34,858 bases of DNA from Methylococcus sp. UBA6136 (GTDB lineage Bacteria; Pseudomonadota; Gammaproteobacteria; Methylococcales; Methylococcaceae), in the NCBI GenBank assembly GCA_002423305.1, contig DIVI01000191.1:1-34858 (forward strand), in the 5' to 3' direction. Shown here piece by piece: positions 17,998 through 26,809 of the stretch; positions within the stretch are counted from its first letter, which is position 1, and every line of letters starts with the position of its first letter. The translations under genes were made by a program, and so were the position numbers. The notes below the pieces were generated by a model. It saw only the letters and a list, made by a program, of their open reading frames with translations, had not been told where the DNA came from and made no database searches.

Positions 17998-19095
17998 TCA
18001 GGCAACCGACAGCATCCGATCCAGCGACAACTTGGCGGGTCGAGCGTCCTCGTCGGGGACAACGATACGGTTGATGACCTGGCCATCGACCAGATTTTCC
18101 AGTATCCAGGCCAGATGCTGGGGGTCGGTGCGGAACATGGTCGAGCACATGCAGACCGTGGGCGACATGAAATGCACCTCGACCCCTCGTGGCCGCATTT
18201 CGTTGGCCAGCCGATTGACCATATTGAGTTCGGTCCCCACGAGCCAGCGAGTGCCGCTTTCGGCTTCGCGGATGGTTTTCAGAATGTATTCGGTGGAGCC
18301 GATGTACTGCGCCTTTTCGCAGACCTCGAACGAACATTCCGGATGGGCGATGACGCGGGTATCGGGGTGTTTTTCCAGAAAGCGATCTATCTGCTCGGGT
18401 CGGAACATCTGATGGACTGAGCAGAAGCCTTTCCAGAGAATGATCCTGGCCTTCCGAATCTGTTCCTCGGTCAGTCCGCCCATGGGCTGGGTGAAGTCCC
18501 AGGTCACCATTTCCTCCAGCGGGATGCCCATGCGGTAGCCGGTGTTGCGTCCCAGATGCTGATCGGGAAAGAACAGGACTTTTTCCCGCTGGGCGAAGCT
18601 CCATTCCAGAATTTTCTGGGCATTGCTGGAGGTGCAGACGATGCCGCCATGGCGACCACAAAAAGCTTTGAGGTCTGCCGCGGAATTGATGTACGTGACC
18701 GGGGTGATGGTCGCTTCGGGATCGAGTATCTGCGAGAGCTCGCGCCAGCTTCGCTCCACGGCCGGAAGATTGGCCATGTCGGCCATGGAGCACCCAGCGG
18801 CGAGGTCAGGCAGGATGGCGATTTGGTCCGGGCGGGACAGAATATCGGCCACTTCGGCCATGAAGTGCACACCGCAGAACACAATGTATTCGGCGCCGGA
18901 CTTTGCCGCCTCGCGGGAGAGTTTCAGTGAGTCGCCGGTGAGGTCGGCGTGCCGGAAGACCTCATCCCGCTGGTAATGATGGCCGAGGATGACGCAACGA
19001 TCGCCCAGTTTGCGTTTGGCGGCGTCAATGCGGGTTTCACATTCGGCGTCATCCAGCAGGGCGAAATCTTCAAGCGCGAGCGCGGGAGCCAACAT
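17998..19095 (-). CDS. nadA: Quinolinate synthase NadA
   Basis: NadA condenses iminoaspartate and dihydroxyacetone phosphate to quinolinate, a step of de novo NAD synthesis, using an oxygen-sensitive [4Fe-4S] cluster. The 365-residue product has HHYQRDEV at 39-46 and three candidate cluster ligands in the expected places: Cys74 (VFCGVHFMAE), Cys225 (KGFCSVHQMF) and Cys317 (CSTM). An in-frame GTG precedes the ATG directly, but the GAGAGAGG ribosome site is six bases from the ATG at 19095 and only three from the GTG, so the ATG is preferred. nadB and nadC are not in the window. A TACAAT -10 box lies about 35 bases upstream. Confidence 0.96.
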   Translation of the reverse strand: MLAPALALEDFALLDDAECETRIDAAKRKLGDRCVILGHHYQRDEVFRHADLTGDSLKLSREAAKSGAEYIVFCGVHFMAEVADILSRPDQIAILPDLAAGCSMADMANLPAVERSWRELSQILDPEATITPVTYINSAADLKAFCGRHGGIVCTSSNAQKILEWSFAQREKVLFFPDQHLGRNTGYRMGIPLEEMVTWDFTQPMGGLTEEQIRKARIILWKGFCSVHQMFRPEQIDRFLEKHPDTRVIAHPECSFEVCEKAQYIGSTEYILKTIREAESGTRWLVGTELNMVNRLANEMRPRGVEVHFMSPTVCMCSTMFRTDPQHLAWILENLVDGQVINRIVVPDEDARPAKLSLDRMLSVA

Positions 19096-19130
19096 CACGG
19101 ACCTCTCTCGTTAGACTTTGTCAGGCACGG

Positions 19131-19136
19131 ATTGTA
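19131..19136 (-). promoter_or_regulatory. Candidate -10 box for nadA
   Basis: The minus strand reads TACAAT (5 of 6 to the sigma-70 consensus) about 35 bases before the nadA ATG, in the 66-bp gap after the secretin-like gene. No clear -35 box is seen. Confidence 0.4.
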
Positions 19137-19161
19137 GAGTAACAAATTCGGAATTAGAGAC

Positions 19162-19929
19162 TCAGGGCTGGCCTGCATCAAGATCATCGACCTTGAGAAA
19201 TATCCGGCTGTCCTGCTGGCTGTTGCTGTAGCCCACGCCAAAGCCTTGGTTTGTCCGGGTTTTCGTCAGACCACCGACCTCTACCCAGACACCCATGGGC
19301 GCCCTGAGTTGTGTCGATGCCACCTGCGTCTTGATGATGCCGCCGCGGTTGAGATGGTCGGACCAGGGTTCGATGGCAATCAGGGCTTCCTTTGGCCCCG
19401 TCAATCGTGGAATCACGGAAAAGCCCGTAGTGACCGGCAGATAGTTGACGCCTCCATACCCATAGCCATAGGTGGCGTAGGGAACGACCTGGCCGACCTG
19501 GATTGTCGCGGCCTGCCCATCCAGGGTCTGCACATGCTGGGTGGCCTGGTTCGTGCCCTGTTGTTGGGTAGCCGCGATGCCACCTCGAACATTGACGCCC
19601 CCACCCACTCGACCGCCGACGGCAATGCCGCCATTGAGTCCTTCGGTTGTCAGGTGCTTGCCTTGTATGACGGAGATTTGCAGCCGGTGGGCCCGCTGGT
19701 CGACCTTTTCCAGCAGGCTGCGGACTTCGTCGATCGTTCCCCGTTCCGCCTTGATGATCAGCTGGGTACGGTGCGGCACGACGCTGTCATGCGGGCCAAG
19801 AAAAGGCTGGATCAGCGGAATCATCTCGTCGGCGGGTCGATGGCGGAGCTCGATCACCGCCATCTCCTGCGCCAGTGCTGGCAGGTGAACCAGCAGAAGC
19901 AAGATCACTCCGAGACGGCGAATATTCAT
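19162..19929 (-). CDS. Short secretin-like exported protein (NolW/secretin N-domain)
   Basis: The 255-residue product has a signal peptide ending ALA-QE (cleavage after Ala20), a secretin short domain at about 23-86 (AVIELRHRPADEMIPLIQPF, then IDEVRSLLEKVDQRAHRLQI), a glycine-rich segment at about 97-118, and a region at about 133-220 that resembles the start of a secretin beta-domain (TLDGQAATIQVGQVVPY, then a closing VEVGGL). True secretins are two to three times longer with several N-domains, so this is a mini-secretin or a truncated relative. No type II, III or IV secretion or pilus genes are nearby. Its function is unknown. The purine-rich GGGAG is only one base before the ATG, and a TATAAC box ends eight bases before it, so the mRNA may be nearly leaderless. 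Confidence 0.75.
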   Translation of the reverse strand: MNIRRLGVILLLLVHLPALAQEMAVIELRHRPADEMIPLIQPFLGPHDSVVPHRTQLIIKAERGTIDEVRSLLEKVDQRAHRLQISVIQGKHLTTEGLNGGIAVGGRVGGGVNVRGGIAATQQQGTNQATQHVQTLDGQAATIQVGQVVPYATYGYGYGGVNYLPVTTGFSVIPRLTGPKEALIAIEPWSDHLNRGGIIKTQVASTQLRAPMGVWVEVGGLTKTRTNQGFGVGYSNSQQDSRIFLKVDDLDAGQP

Positions 19930-19937
19930 GCTCCCGA

Positions 19938-19943
19938 GTTATA
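19938..19943 (-). promoter_or_regulatory. Candidate -10 box for the secretin-like gene
   Basis: The minus strand reads TATAAC (5 of 6 to consensus). Transcription from it would start at or within a base or two of the ATG at 19929. No -35 box at normal spacing is visible, and the site may be chance. Confidence 0.3.
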
Positions 19944-19970
19944 ACCCTTCAGGTTGGCGGCAATCTCTCA

Positions 19971-21419
19971 CTACCCGCGAAGTCGATCCGACTGCGCCTG
20001 CACATAGAGATCGACATATTGGCGCGCGCTGATTTCCCAGGAAAAATCCTTTTCCATGCCCGCTTTCTGGATCTTTCGCCAGGTTGCGGGTTTGGCATAG
20101 AGGGATAGGGCGCGCTCGACCGCTTCAAAAAAGGCGTTGGGCATGGCCTCGTCAAACACGATGCCCGTCGCCGATCCGGCCTTGATTGTCTCCGGAGTGG
20201 CATCCACCACGGTATCCGCCAGCCCACCCGCGCGTCGCACCAGCGGAATAGCCCCATACCGCTGGCTATACAGTTGGTTAAGCCCGCAGGGTTCGAAGCG
20301 CGACGGCATCATAAACAGGTCAGTTCCGGCTTCCACCAGTCGCGCTCCGGCTTCGTCGTAACCCAGGCGGATGGCGAATCGATCAGGAAACAGTTTTCCC
20401 CAGTGCTGCAGGGATTGCTCGAAGCGAGTATCGCCACTGCCGATCATGGCAATCTGCAAAGGCAAGGACATGAGTCGGGGCATGATATCGAGCAATAGAT
20501 CCGTGCCTTTCTGCTCGACCAGTCGGCCCACCCAGGCCAGCAGGGGAAGATCAGGATTGGCCGGCAGACCGAAGTTTTTCTGCAGCTCGGCTTTCAGGTC
20601 CTTGCGCTTCTTGAGCGACTTGATTTCGAAATGGATGGGCAGGTAAGGGTCCTGGGCCGGATTCCAGGCTTCCATGTCGATGCCGTTGAGGATGCCGCTC
20701 AGACGATCCCGGCGATGACTCAGTAGTCCTTCAAGGCCGCAGCCGAATTCCTGTCCCTGGATTTCTTTCGCATAGGTCGGGCTGACCGTGCTGATGCGGT
20801 CAGAAAAGACCAAGCCACCCTTGATGAAACTGAGCTGATCGAAGAATTCCAGTGCAGTGGGCGACCAGAAGCGACTGGGGAGCCTCAGGCGGACAAAAGT
20901 CTCATGTGGAAACACACCCTGATAGGCGAGGTTGTGAATGGTGAACACCGTGGCGGGGCGTTGAGGTTCGTCATTGAGCAGGGCTGGGATCAGGCCGGTC
21001 TGCCAGTCATTGCAATGCACCACGTCGGGTTTCCACTCCAGCCCCAGACGATCCATCGCCAGGTCGACGGCGACATGGCACAGTAGGGAAAAACGCTCGG
21101 CATTGTCTGGCCAGGGTTTGCCGTCAGGCCCCAAATAGGGATTGCCTGTCCGGCCAAAGTAGGCATCGTCAATGAGGCCATAGACCGGCACTTCGGAACC
21201 CGGCAGCTTGCCGGTCAGCAGGCTGGGGCTCTTGCCAGGGCCGGGCAGCCGGAGAGACGTGAAGTCTCCGGCGGCAATGGCGGAAGCGTAACCCGGGATG
21301 AGGATGCGAACATCATGGCCCAAGGCCTTGAGCGCTATCGGCAAGCTGCCGGATACATCGGCCAGGCCGCCGGTCTTGATCAGCGGAAAGGCTTCGCTGG
21401 TGACAAATAGAATCTTCAT
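19971..21419 (-). CDS. glgA: Glycogen synthase (ADP-glucose type)
   Basis: GlgA is a GT5 retaining transferase that extends alpha-1,4-glucan chains from ADP-glucose. The 482-residue product (E. coli 477) has the substrate loop KTGGLAD at 15-21, DVVHCNDWQTGLIP for the N-terminal domain, and the C-terminal catalytic region MPSRFEPCGLNQLYSQRYG. No insertions or broken motifs are seen. It starts 19 bases after the glgB stop on the same strand, so glgB-glgA is an operon transcribed away from glgC. Confidence 0.97.
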   Translation of the reverse strand: MKILFVTSEAFPLIKTGGLADVSGSLPIALKALGHDVRILIPGYASAIAAGDFTSLRLPGPGKSPSLLTGKLPGSEVPVYGLIDDAYFGRTGNPYLGPDGKPWPDNAERFSLLCHVAVDLAMDRLGLEWKPDVVHCNDWQTGLIPALLNDEPQRPATVFTIHNLAYQGVFPHETFVRLRLPSRFWSPTALEFFDQLSFIKGGLVFSDRISTVSPTYAKEIQGQEFGCGLEGLLSHRRDRLSGILNGIDMEAWNPAQDPYLPIHFEIKSLKKRKDLKAELQKNFGLPANPDLPLLAWVGRLVEQKGTDLLLDIMPRLMSLPLQIAMIGSGDTRFEQSLQHWGKLFPDRFAIRLGYDEAGARLVEAGTDLFMMPSRFEPCGLNQLYSQRYGAIPLVRRAGGLADTVVDATPETIKAGSATGIVFDEAMPNAFFEAVERALSLYAKPATWRKIQKAGMEKDFSWEISARQYVDLYVQAQSDRLRG

Positions 21420-21438
21420 TCAGTCAGTGGCCGGCGGG

Positions 21439-23646
21439 TTACTGTTTGGCGAGCACGATGCCACCCAGCGGCGGGATCGTCAGATTGATCGAGCAGGGTC
21501 GACCCATCCAGTCCTTGGGTTCTGTCTTGATCGCTAGATTGCCTACGTTACCGCCCCCGTAGTACATCGAGTCGGAATTGAAGATTTCCCGGTAAGTGCC
21601 AGGTTCCGGTACGCCGATGCGGTAGTTGTGGCGTGGTACCGGGGTGAAGTTGAAGATCACAACCACAAAATCATCGCCCGAACGGCGCAGGTAACTCAGC
21701 ACGGATTGCGAGGCATCGTGGCAGTCGATCCATTCGAAGCCCTCGTGGCTGAAGTCACCCCGATGCAGGGCCGGGGTCGCGGCGTAGAGTCGGTTCAGGT
21801 CGCCCAGGGCCTTGGAAACTCCCTGATGCAGCGGGTAGTCGAGCACATACCAGTCGAGCTCCTTGTTCGCATTCCATTCCGTCCCCTGGCCAAATTCACA
21901 GCCCATGAACAATAGCTTCTTGCCCGGGTAGGTCAGCATGTAGGTGTAGAGCAGCCGCAAGTTGGCGAATCGTTGCCAGTCATCTCCGGGCATGCGTTCC
22001 AATAGTGATCCTTTGCCGTGTACGACCTCATCGTGCGAGAAGGGCAGGATGAAGTTCTCGGTAAAGGCATAGAGCAGGCCGAAGGTCAGCTGATCATGGT
22101 GGTAGTGACGATGGATGGGATCCTTGTTGAAGTATTCCAGCGTGTCATGCATCCAGCCCATGTTCCACTTCATCGAGAAGCCAAGCCCCCCGGTCCAGGT
22201 AGGACGTGTGACCTGGGGCCAGGCGGTGGACTCTTCGGCCATGATCAGCGTGCCGGGGCATTGCTGATGGGTGACGGTGTTCAGTTCGCGCAGGAAGGCG
22301 ATAGCTTCAAGGTTTTCGTTGCCACCGTACTTGTTGGGGATCCAGTCGCCCGCCTCGCGGGAGTAATCGAGGTAGAGCATGGAGGCCACGGCATCGACCC
22401 GCAAACCGTCCAGGTGGAATTCCTCCAGCCAGTAAAGGGCGCTGCCAATCAGGAAGTTACGAACTTCATTGCGGCCATAGTTGTAGATCAGCGTACCCCA
22501 GTCGCGATGCTCGCCGAGTCGGGGATCCTCGTGCTCGTAAAGGGGGGTGCCATCAAACCAGGCGAGACCATGAGCATCCTTGGGGAAATGGGCGGGCACC
22601 CAATCCAGAATGATGCCAATCCCGTGCTGATGGCAGTAGTCGACAAACCAGCGAAAATCATCCGGCGTGCCGAAACGGCTGGTGGGCGCAAAATAGCCCG
22701 TGGTCTGATAACCCCACGAGCCATCAAAGGGATGCTCGGTGATAGGAAGCAGTTCGATGTGTGTGAACCCCAGTGGCTTGACATATTCCACCAGCAGTTC
22801 GGCCAGCGCCCGGTAATTCAGAAATTGGCCCTGCTTGTTGAGGCGCCACGAGCCCAGGTGAACTTCGTAGACGGACATCGGCTCATGGAGCCATTCCCGA
22901 CTGGATCGTTGGTTCAGCCAGTCCGTATCTCCCCACTCAAAACAATCACGGTCAACCACGATGGAGGCCGTGCCCGGGCGCAGTTCAAACCGCTGGCCAT
23001 AGGGGTCGGTCTTCAGCAGGAGGGTGTTCTGTTGGCGGTTTCGAATCTCGAATTTGTAGAGGTGCCCGGCTTGAAGTCCCGGTATGAAGAGCTCCCATAC
23101 GCCGCTGCCCCCGCGTGAACGCATGGCATGGGTTCGACCATCCCAGGCGTTGAAGTCGCCGACCACACTGACGCGTTCGGCATTTGGGGCCCAAGTGGAA
23201 AATAGCACCCCATCAATCCCGTCCACGTTATGCAAGTGTGCGCCGAGGACCCTGTAAATATGGTGGTGCTTACCCTCACCAAAGAGATACAGATCGTAGT
23301 CGGCCAACTGCGGCGCGAAAGTATAGGGATCAATATGGTGACCGGTTTGTCCGGATTTATCCTGCCATTGGATCGTATAGTGCTGCGGAATGTTGTTGCC
23401 ATGTTCCACGCGGCACTCAAACAGATCGGTGCCAGGAATTCGCTGCATGTGCGGTCCATCGGGCCCGATAATGGCTGATTCGGCATGAGGCAATAAAGCG
23501 AGGAAGATTTCGGTGCCATCCGTGGGGTGCCGTCCGAGCACAGCGAAGGGGTCATGATGGCGGGCTTCCAGCAGGCGCTGGAGTTCCTGGTTCAGGCCTG
23601 CCCCGATCTTGTCGCCGGGTAGATGTTGCGTGTCGTTCGAGTTCAC
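21439..23646 (-). CDS. glgB: 1,4-alpha-glucan branching enzyme
   Basis: GlgB is a GH13 enzyme that makes alpha-1,6 branches in glycogen. The open frame runs up to 23943, past the divergent glgC start, so an internal start is required. GTG at 23646 has AGAGG nine bases upstream and gives 735 residues (E. coli 728). The N-terminal N1 module (about 20-115) and CBM48 module (about 125-230, LFSTWAPNAERVSVVGDFN) precede the catalytic barrel, with nucleophile Asp418 in GLRVDAVASM and acid/base Glu471 in LIMAEES. The end YYGGGNVGN and IPPLGGIVL follow the family. All catalytic residues are intact. Confidence 0.96.
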   Translation of the reverse strand: MNSNDTQHLPGDKIGAGLNQELQRLLEARHHDPFAVLGRHPTDGTEIFLALLPHAESAIIGPDGPHMQRIPGTDLFECRVEHGNNIPQHYTIQWQDKSGQTGHHIDPYTFAPQLADYDLYLFGEGKHHHIYRVLGAHLHNVDGIDGVLFSTWAPNAERVSVVGDFNAWDGRTHAMRSRGGSGVWELFIPGLQAGHLYKFEIRNRQQNTLLLKTDPYGQRFELRPGTASIVVDRDCFEWGDTDWLNQRSSREWLHEPMSVYEVHLGSWRLNKQGQFLNYRALAELLVEYVKPLGFTHIELLPITEHPFDGSWGYQTTGYFAPTSRFGTPDDFRWFVDYCHQHGIGIILDWVPAHFPKDAHGLAWFDGTPLYEHEDPRLGEHRDWGTLIYNYGRNEVRNFLIGSALYWLEEFHLDGLRVDAVASMLYLDYSREAGDWIPNKYGGNENLEAIAFLRELNTVTHQQCPGTLIMAEESTAWPQVTRPTWTGGLGFSMKWNMGWMHDTLEYFNKDPIHRHYHHDQLTFGLLYAFTENFILPFSHDEVVHGKGSLLERMPGDDWQRFANLRLLYTYMLTYPGKKLLFMGCEFGQGTEWNANKELDWYVLDYPLHQGVSKALGDLNRLYAATPALHRGDFSHEGFEWIDCHDASQSVLSYLRRSGDDFVVVIFNFTPVPRHNYRIGVPEPGTYREIFNSDSMYYGGGNVGNLAIKTEPKDWMGRPCSINLTIPPLGGIVLAKQ

Positions 23647-23761
23647 TTTGACGGGCCTCTGGTAGTAGAATGTCGACGCTGCGGACGCCCAAAATCGAGG
23701 CTGAATCTTAACAAATCTCCGCCGCCATTGCCCGCGATAGCCCACACCCGGAGAGAATGAC
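23647..23761. promoter_or_regulatory. Divergent control region between glgB and glgC
   Basis: These 115 bases must hold promoters for both glgB-glgA and glgC(-malQ). CGGAGAG lies eight bases before the glgC ATG and AGAGG nine bases before the glgB GTG. No consensus -35/-10 pair is obvious on either strand, which suggests activator dependence or weak promoters. This is inferred from gene layout. Confidence 0.5.
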
Positions 23762-25033
23762 ATGCCAGAGTCCATGCACAAGACCCGATTCGTCAGCCGT
23801 CTCACCCGGCAGACCCTGGCGCTGGTTTTGGCGGGGGGGCGGGGGAGTCGTCTGCACTCCCTGACCGAATGGCGTGCCAAACCGGCGGTGCCGTTTGGCG
23901 GCAAATTCCGCATCATCGATTTTCCCCTCTCCAACTGTCTCAATTCCGGAATTCGTCAGATCGGTGTCCTGACCCAGTACAAGGCGGATTCGCTGATTCG
24001 CCATATCCAGCAGGGCTGGGGGTTTCTTCGTGGTGAGTTGGGTGAATTCGTCGATGTGATGCCTGCCCAGCAGCGCATGCAGGAGAGCTGGTATGCCGGG
24101 ACCGCCGATGCGGTCTATCAGAATCTCGATATCCTCAGGCAGCGCGACCCGGAATACATCGTGATTCTGGCCGGTGACCACGTCTACAAAATGGACTATG
24201 GGCTGATGCTGGCTTACCACGTGGAGCGGGAAGCCGACCTGACCATAGGGTGTATCGAAGTTCCCCTGGACGAGGCGAAGGGCTTTGGTGTCATGCATGT
24301 GGACGACGCCAAGCGGGTGATCGATTTTGTCGAGAAGCCGTCCGAGCCGCCGCCCATGCCCAATCGTCCGGACCATGCCTTGGCGTCCATGGGTATCTAT
24401 ATCTTCAGTACAGCCTTCCTCTTCGAGCAGTTGATCAAGGATGCCGATAATTCGGAATCAAGTCATGACTTCGGTCATGACATCATCCCGAACGTCATCA
24501 ACAACAGCCGGGTATTCGCCTATCCTTTCCGCGACGCCCAGAGCGGTGTCCAGGCCTACTGGCGTGATGTCGGCACGGTGGACGCCTACTGGGCGGCCAA
24601 TATGGAGTTGATTGGTGTCGATCCCGAGTTGAACCTCTATGACCGGGAATGGCCGGTCTGGACCTATCAGGCCCAAACGCCGCCGGCCAAATTCATTTTT
24701 GATGACGATGACCGCCGCGGCATGGCAGTGGATTCCATGGTGTCGGGCGGTTGCATCATTTCGGGATCCGAAGTCTGCAGTTCATTGCTGTTCAGCAATG
24801 TGCGCGTGAACTCCTACTCAAGCGTCAAGGACTCGGTGATACTGCCCGAAGTCAATATTGGGCGTCATTGCCGGATTACCAAGGCGGTGATTGATCGCGG
24901 ATGCCACATTCCGCCCAATACGGTCATCGGTGAAAATATCGAGGAGGATCGCAAGCGATTCCATGTCAGTCCCGGAGGGGTCGTTCTGGTGACTCCCGAC
25001 GATTTGGGTCAACGCCTTCACTTCGCACGCTAA
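23762..25033 (+). CDS. glgC: Glucose-1-phosphate adenylyltransferase
   Basis: GlgC makes ADP-glucose from ATP and glucose-1-phosphate, the committed and allosterically controlled step of glycogen synthesis. The 423-residue product (E. coli 431) has the nucleotide-binding LAGGRGSRL at about 23-31, KPAVPFGGKFRIIDFPLSNC from 40, YAGTADAVYQN, VDFVEKPSEPP, and a C-terminal left-handed beta-helix with SVKDSVILPEVNIGRHCRI. The start is ATG with a good ribosome site. It is divergent from glgB-glgA and is followed by malQ after 201 bp on the same strand. Confidence 0.97.
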   Translation: MPESMHKTRFVSRLTRQTLALVLAGGRGSRLHSLTEWRAKPAVPFGGKFRIIDFPLSNCLNSGIRQIGVLTQYKADSLIRHIQQGWGFLRGELGEFVDVMPAQQRMQESWYAGTADAVYQNLDILRQRDPEYIVILAGDHVYKMDYGLMLAYHVEREADLTIGCIEVPLDEAKGFGVMHVDDAKRVIDFVEKPSEPPPMPNRPDHALASMGIYIFSTAFLFEQLIKDADNSESSHDFGHDIIPNVINNSRVFAYPFRDAQSGVQAYWRDVGTVDAYWAANMELIGVDPELNLYDREWPVWTYQAQTPPAKFIFDDDDRRGMAVDSMVSGGCIISGSEVCSSLLFSNVRVNSYSSVKDSVILPEVNIGRHCRITKAVIDRGCHIPPNTVIGENIEEDRKRFHVSPGGVVLVTPDDLGQRLHFAR

Positions 25034-25086
25034 ACCTACGGCCAGGGAGTGGGACTCTGCTGGCCAGGGCTGCTTTTCTCGCGGCC

Positions 25087-25111
25087 GGCAGCGGGTGATG
25101 CCGACGCTGCC
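25087..25111 (+). terminator. Weak hairpin after glgC
   Basis: GGCAGCG and CGCTGCC form a seven-base-pair stem with an 11-base loop 54 bases after the glgC stop. The bases after it (CAGCGGCTTGTTTCC) are only modestly T-rich, so it is a weak terminator or attenuator at best. Confidence 0.3.
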
Positions 25112-25180
25112 AGCGGCTTGTTTCCGGATAGGACGTTCGCTTGAACGGTTGGCCTTGCCGCCAGCGGATTTGACTTTTTC

Positions 25181-25205
25181 GATTGCCCGCCCGGCTTGGG
25201 CAATC
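25181..25205 (+). repeat. Perfect hairpin upstream of malQ
   Basis: GATTGCCC and GGGCAATC form a perfect eight-base-pair inverted repeat with a nine-base loop, 29 bases before the malQ ATG and directly after TTGACTTTTTC. No T-tract follows on the plus strand, so it is more likely a 5'-leader structure or an operator than a terminator. Confidence 0.4.
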
Positions 25206-25234
25206 TTCACACCATTCGCGGAGAGACCGGCGTG

Positions 25235-26722
25235 ATGCAGGCGCATAGCATTCTTGATCGTCGTCGCGCGGGTATTCTGCTGCACATTACTTCGTTGCCC
25301 GGGGGTTATGGCAATGGCGATCTCGGGCAGGATGCCTATCGATTTGTCGACTTTCTGGTGAACTGTGGGGTCAGCGTCTGGCAGACTCTGCCGGTCAATC
25401 CAACGCATGCTGACGGCTCGCCCTATCAGTGCCTCTCGGCGCATGCTGGAAACCCGCTGATGATCAACCTCGACTGGCTCGTTGAGAGGGGCTGGCTGGA
25501 CCCGCAGGCGAGGAACCGTCGCGAAGGTTCGCCAATTGAATACCGGAGCCGGTGTCTCGGTTTCGCATTTGATCGCTTCACCCAATCCGATGCCGTCAAT
25601 TCCCCCGAATACCAGAACTTCATTCGACGCCATCAAGGCTGGCTGGATGACTTTTCTCTATTCATGGCTATACGGGGAGACCTTGCCGGCATGGGTTGGC
25701 AGGATTGGCCCATCGAGTTGCGTGATCGCCGAGCCCCGGCCCTGAAGGCGGCCAAAAAGAGGTTGGCTCGTCGCATCGGTCAGGTCAACTTTGAGCAGTT
25801 TGTGTTCTTCCAGCAATGGCAAGAACTACGGACTTATGCCAACAGCCGAGGTGTTCTGCTGTTTGGCGATATACCGATTTTCGTGGCCGGAGACAGCACG
25901 GATGTCTGGGCGCGGCAGCAGGATTTTGACCTGACCGCCGAGGGCCAGCCCCGGGTGGTAGCCGGTGTCCCGCCGGATTATTTTTCCGCCACCGGGCAGC
26001 GATGGGGTAATCCGCATTACCGTTGGGATCGGATGCAGGCCAACGGCTTTGAGTGGTGGCTGGATCGATTCAAGGGGCAACTTTCACTCTATGACTGGGT
26101 CCGCATTGATCACTTCAGGGGGTTTGAAGCCTTCTGGGAGATTCCGGCCGAATCCGAAACGGCGATGGAGGGCCATTGGGTCAAGGCGCCGGGTGAGGTG
26201 CTGCTTTCCACCCTGTTCAATTCTGTCGAATCCGGCCAATTGCCGTTGATTGCCGAAAATCTGGGAATCATCACTCCGGAAGTCGAAGCCTTGCGGGAAC
26301 ATTTCGGCATACCTGGCATGCTGATCTTGCAGTTTGCCTTCGATGGTGGCCCCGGCAACCCTTATCTGCCCCACAATCACACCCCGAATAACGTGGTGTA
26401 TACCGGCACTCATGACAATGACACGACGCTGTCTTGGGCTGATGATCTGTCTGTCGAGCAACGCGCGCATGTCTACCGTTATCTTGGAAATCCCTCAGCG
26501 GCCATGCCCGATGTGCTTGTCCAAAGCGCCCTTGCCTCCGTCGCAAAGCTCGCCATTCTGCCGATGCAGGATGTGTTGTCTTTGGGGAAGGGTCACCGCA
26601 TGAATACGCCGGGAACCACTCAAGATAACTGGTGCTGGCGGTTCGCGTGGGAGCAGCTCTCGGAGCGGACGGGCCCGGACCTGGCTAACGCTATCCGCCT
26701 GTACGGTCGGTATCCCTATTGA
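25235..26722 (+). CDS. malQ: 4-alpha-glucanotransferase (amylomaltase)
   Basis: MalQ (GH77) disproportionates maltodextrins, transferring glucan segments and releasing glucose; here it probably recycles dextrins from glycogen. The 495-residue product begins MQAHSILDRRRAGILLHITS and has nucleophile Asp292 (RIDHFRGFEAFWEIPA), acid/base Glu341 (LIAENLGIITPEV) and Asp394 (YTGTHDNDTT). It is the short bacterial/plant D-enzyme type of about 500 residues, without the extra N-terminal domains of E. coli MalQ. The ATG at 25235 has GGAGAG upstream; a TTG 13 codons earlier is less likely. No glgP or glgX lies in the window. Confidence 0.96.
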   Translation: MQAHSILDRRRAGILLHITSLPGGYGNGDLGQDAYRFVDFLVNCGVSVWQTLPVNPTHADGSPYQCLSAHAGNPLMINLDWLVERGWLDPQARNRREGSPIEYRSRCLGFAFDRFTQSDAVNSPEYQNFIRRHQGWLDDFSLFMAIRGDLAGMGWQDWPIELRDRRAPALKAAKKRLARRIGQVNFEQFVFFQQWQELRTYANSRGVLLFGDIPIFVAGDSTDVWARQQDFDLTAEGQPRVVAGVPPDYFSATGQRWGNPHYRWDRMQANGFEWWLDRFKGQLSLYDWVRIDHFRGFEAFWEIPAESETAMEGHWVKAPGEVLLSTLFNSVESGQLPLIAENLGIITPEVEALREHFGIPGMLILQFAFDGGPGNPYLPHNHTPNNVVYTGTHDNDTTLSWADDLSVEQRAHVYRYLGNPSAAMPDVLVQSALASVAKLAILPMQDVLSLGKGHRMNTPGTTQDNWCWRFAWEQLSERTGPDLANAIRLYGRYPY

Positions 26723-26809
26723 GAATAGCTCGCCCATCAGAAGCCCATTCGGGTTGAAAAAGAGGGAGGAGATACTGCGGGAGTTCGAAAGCTCCGGATT
26801 CAGGACAGC

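Noticed and set aside
17960..18793. A 277-codon frame on the same strand as nadA in another frame
   Set aside because: nadA motifs are intact in the other frame; this one has the low-complexity composition of an out-of-frame shadow.
22018..23118. A 366-codon open frame antisense to glgB
   Set aside because: It is a shadow of the conserved glgB coding strand with no protein-family features.
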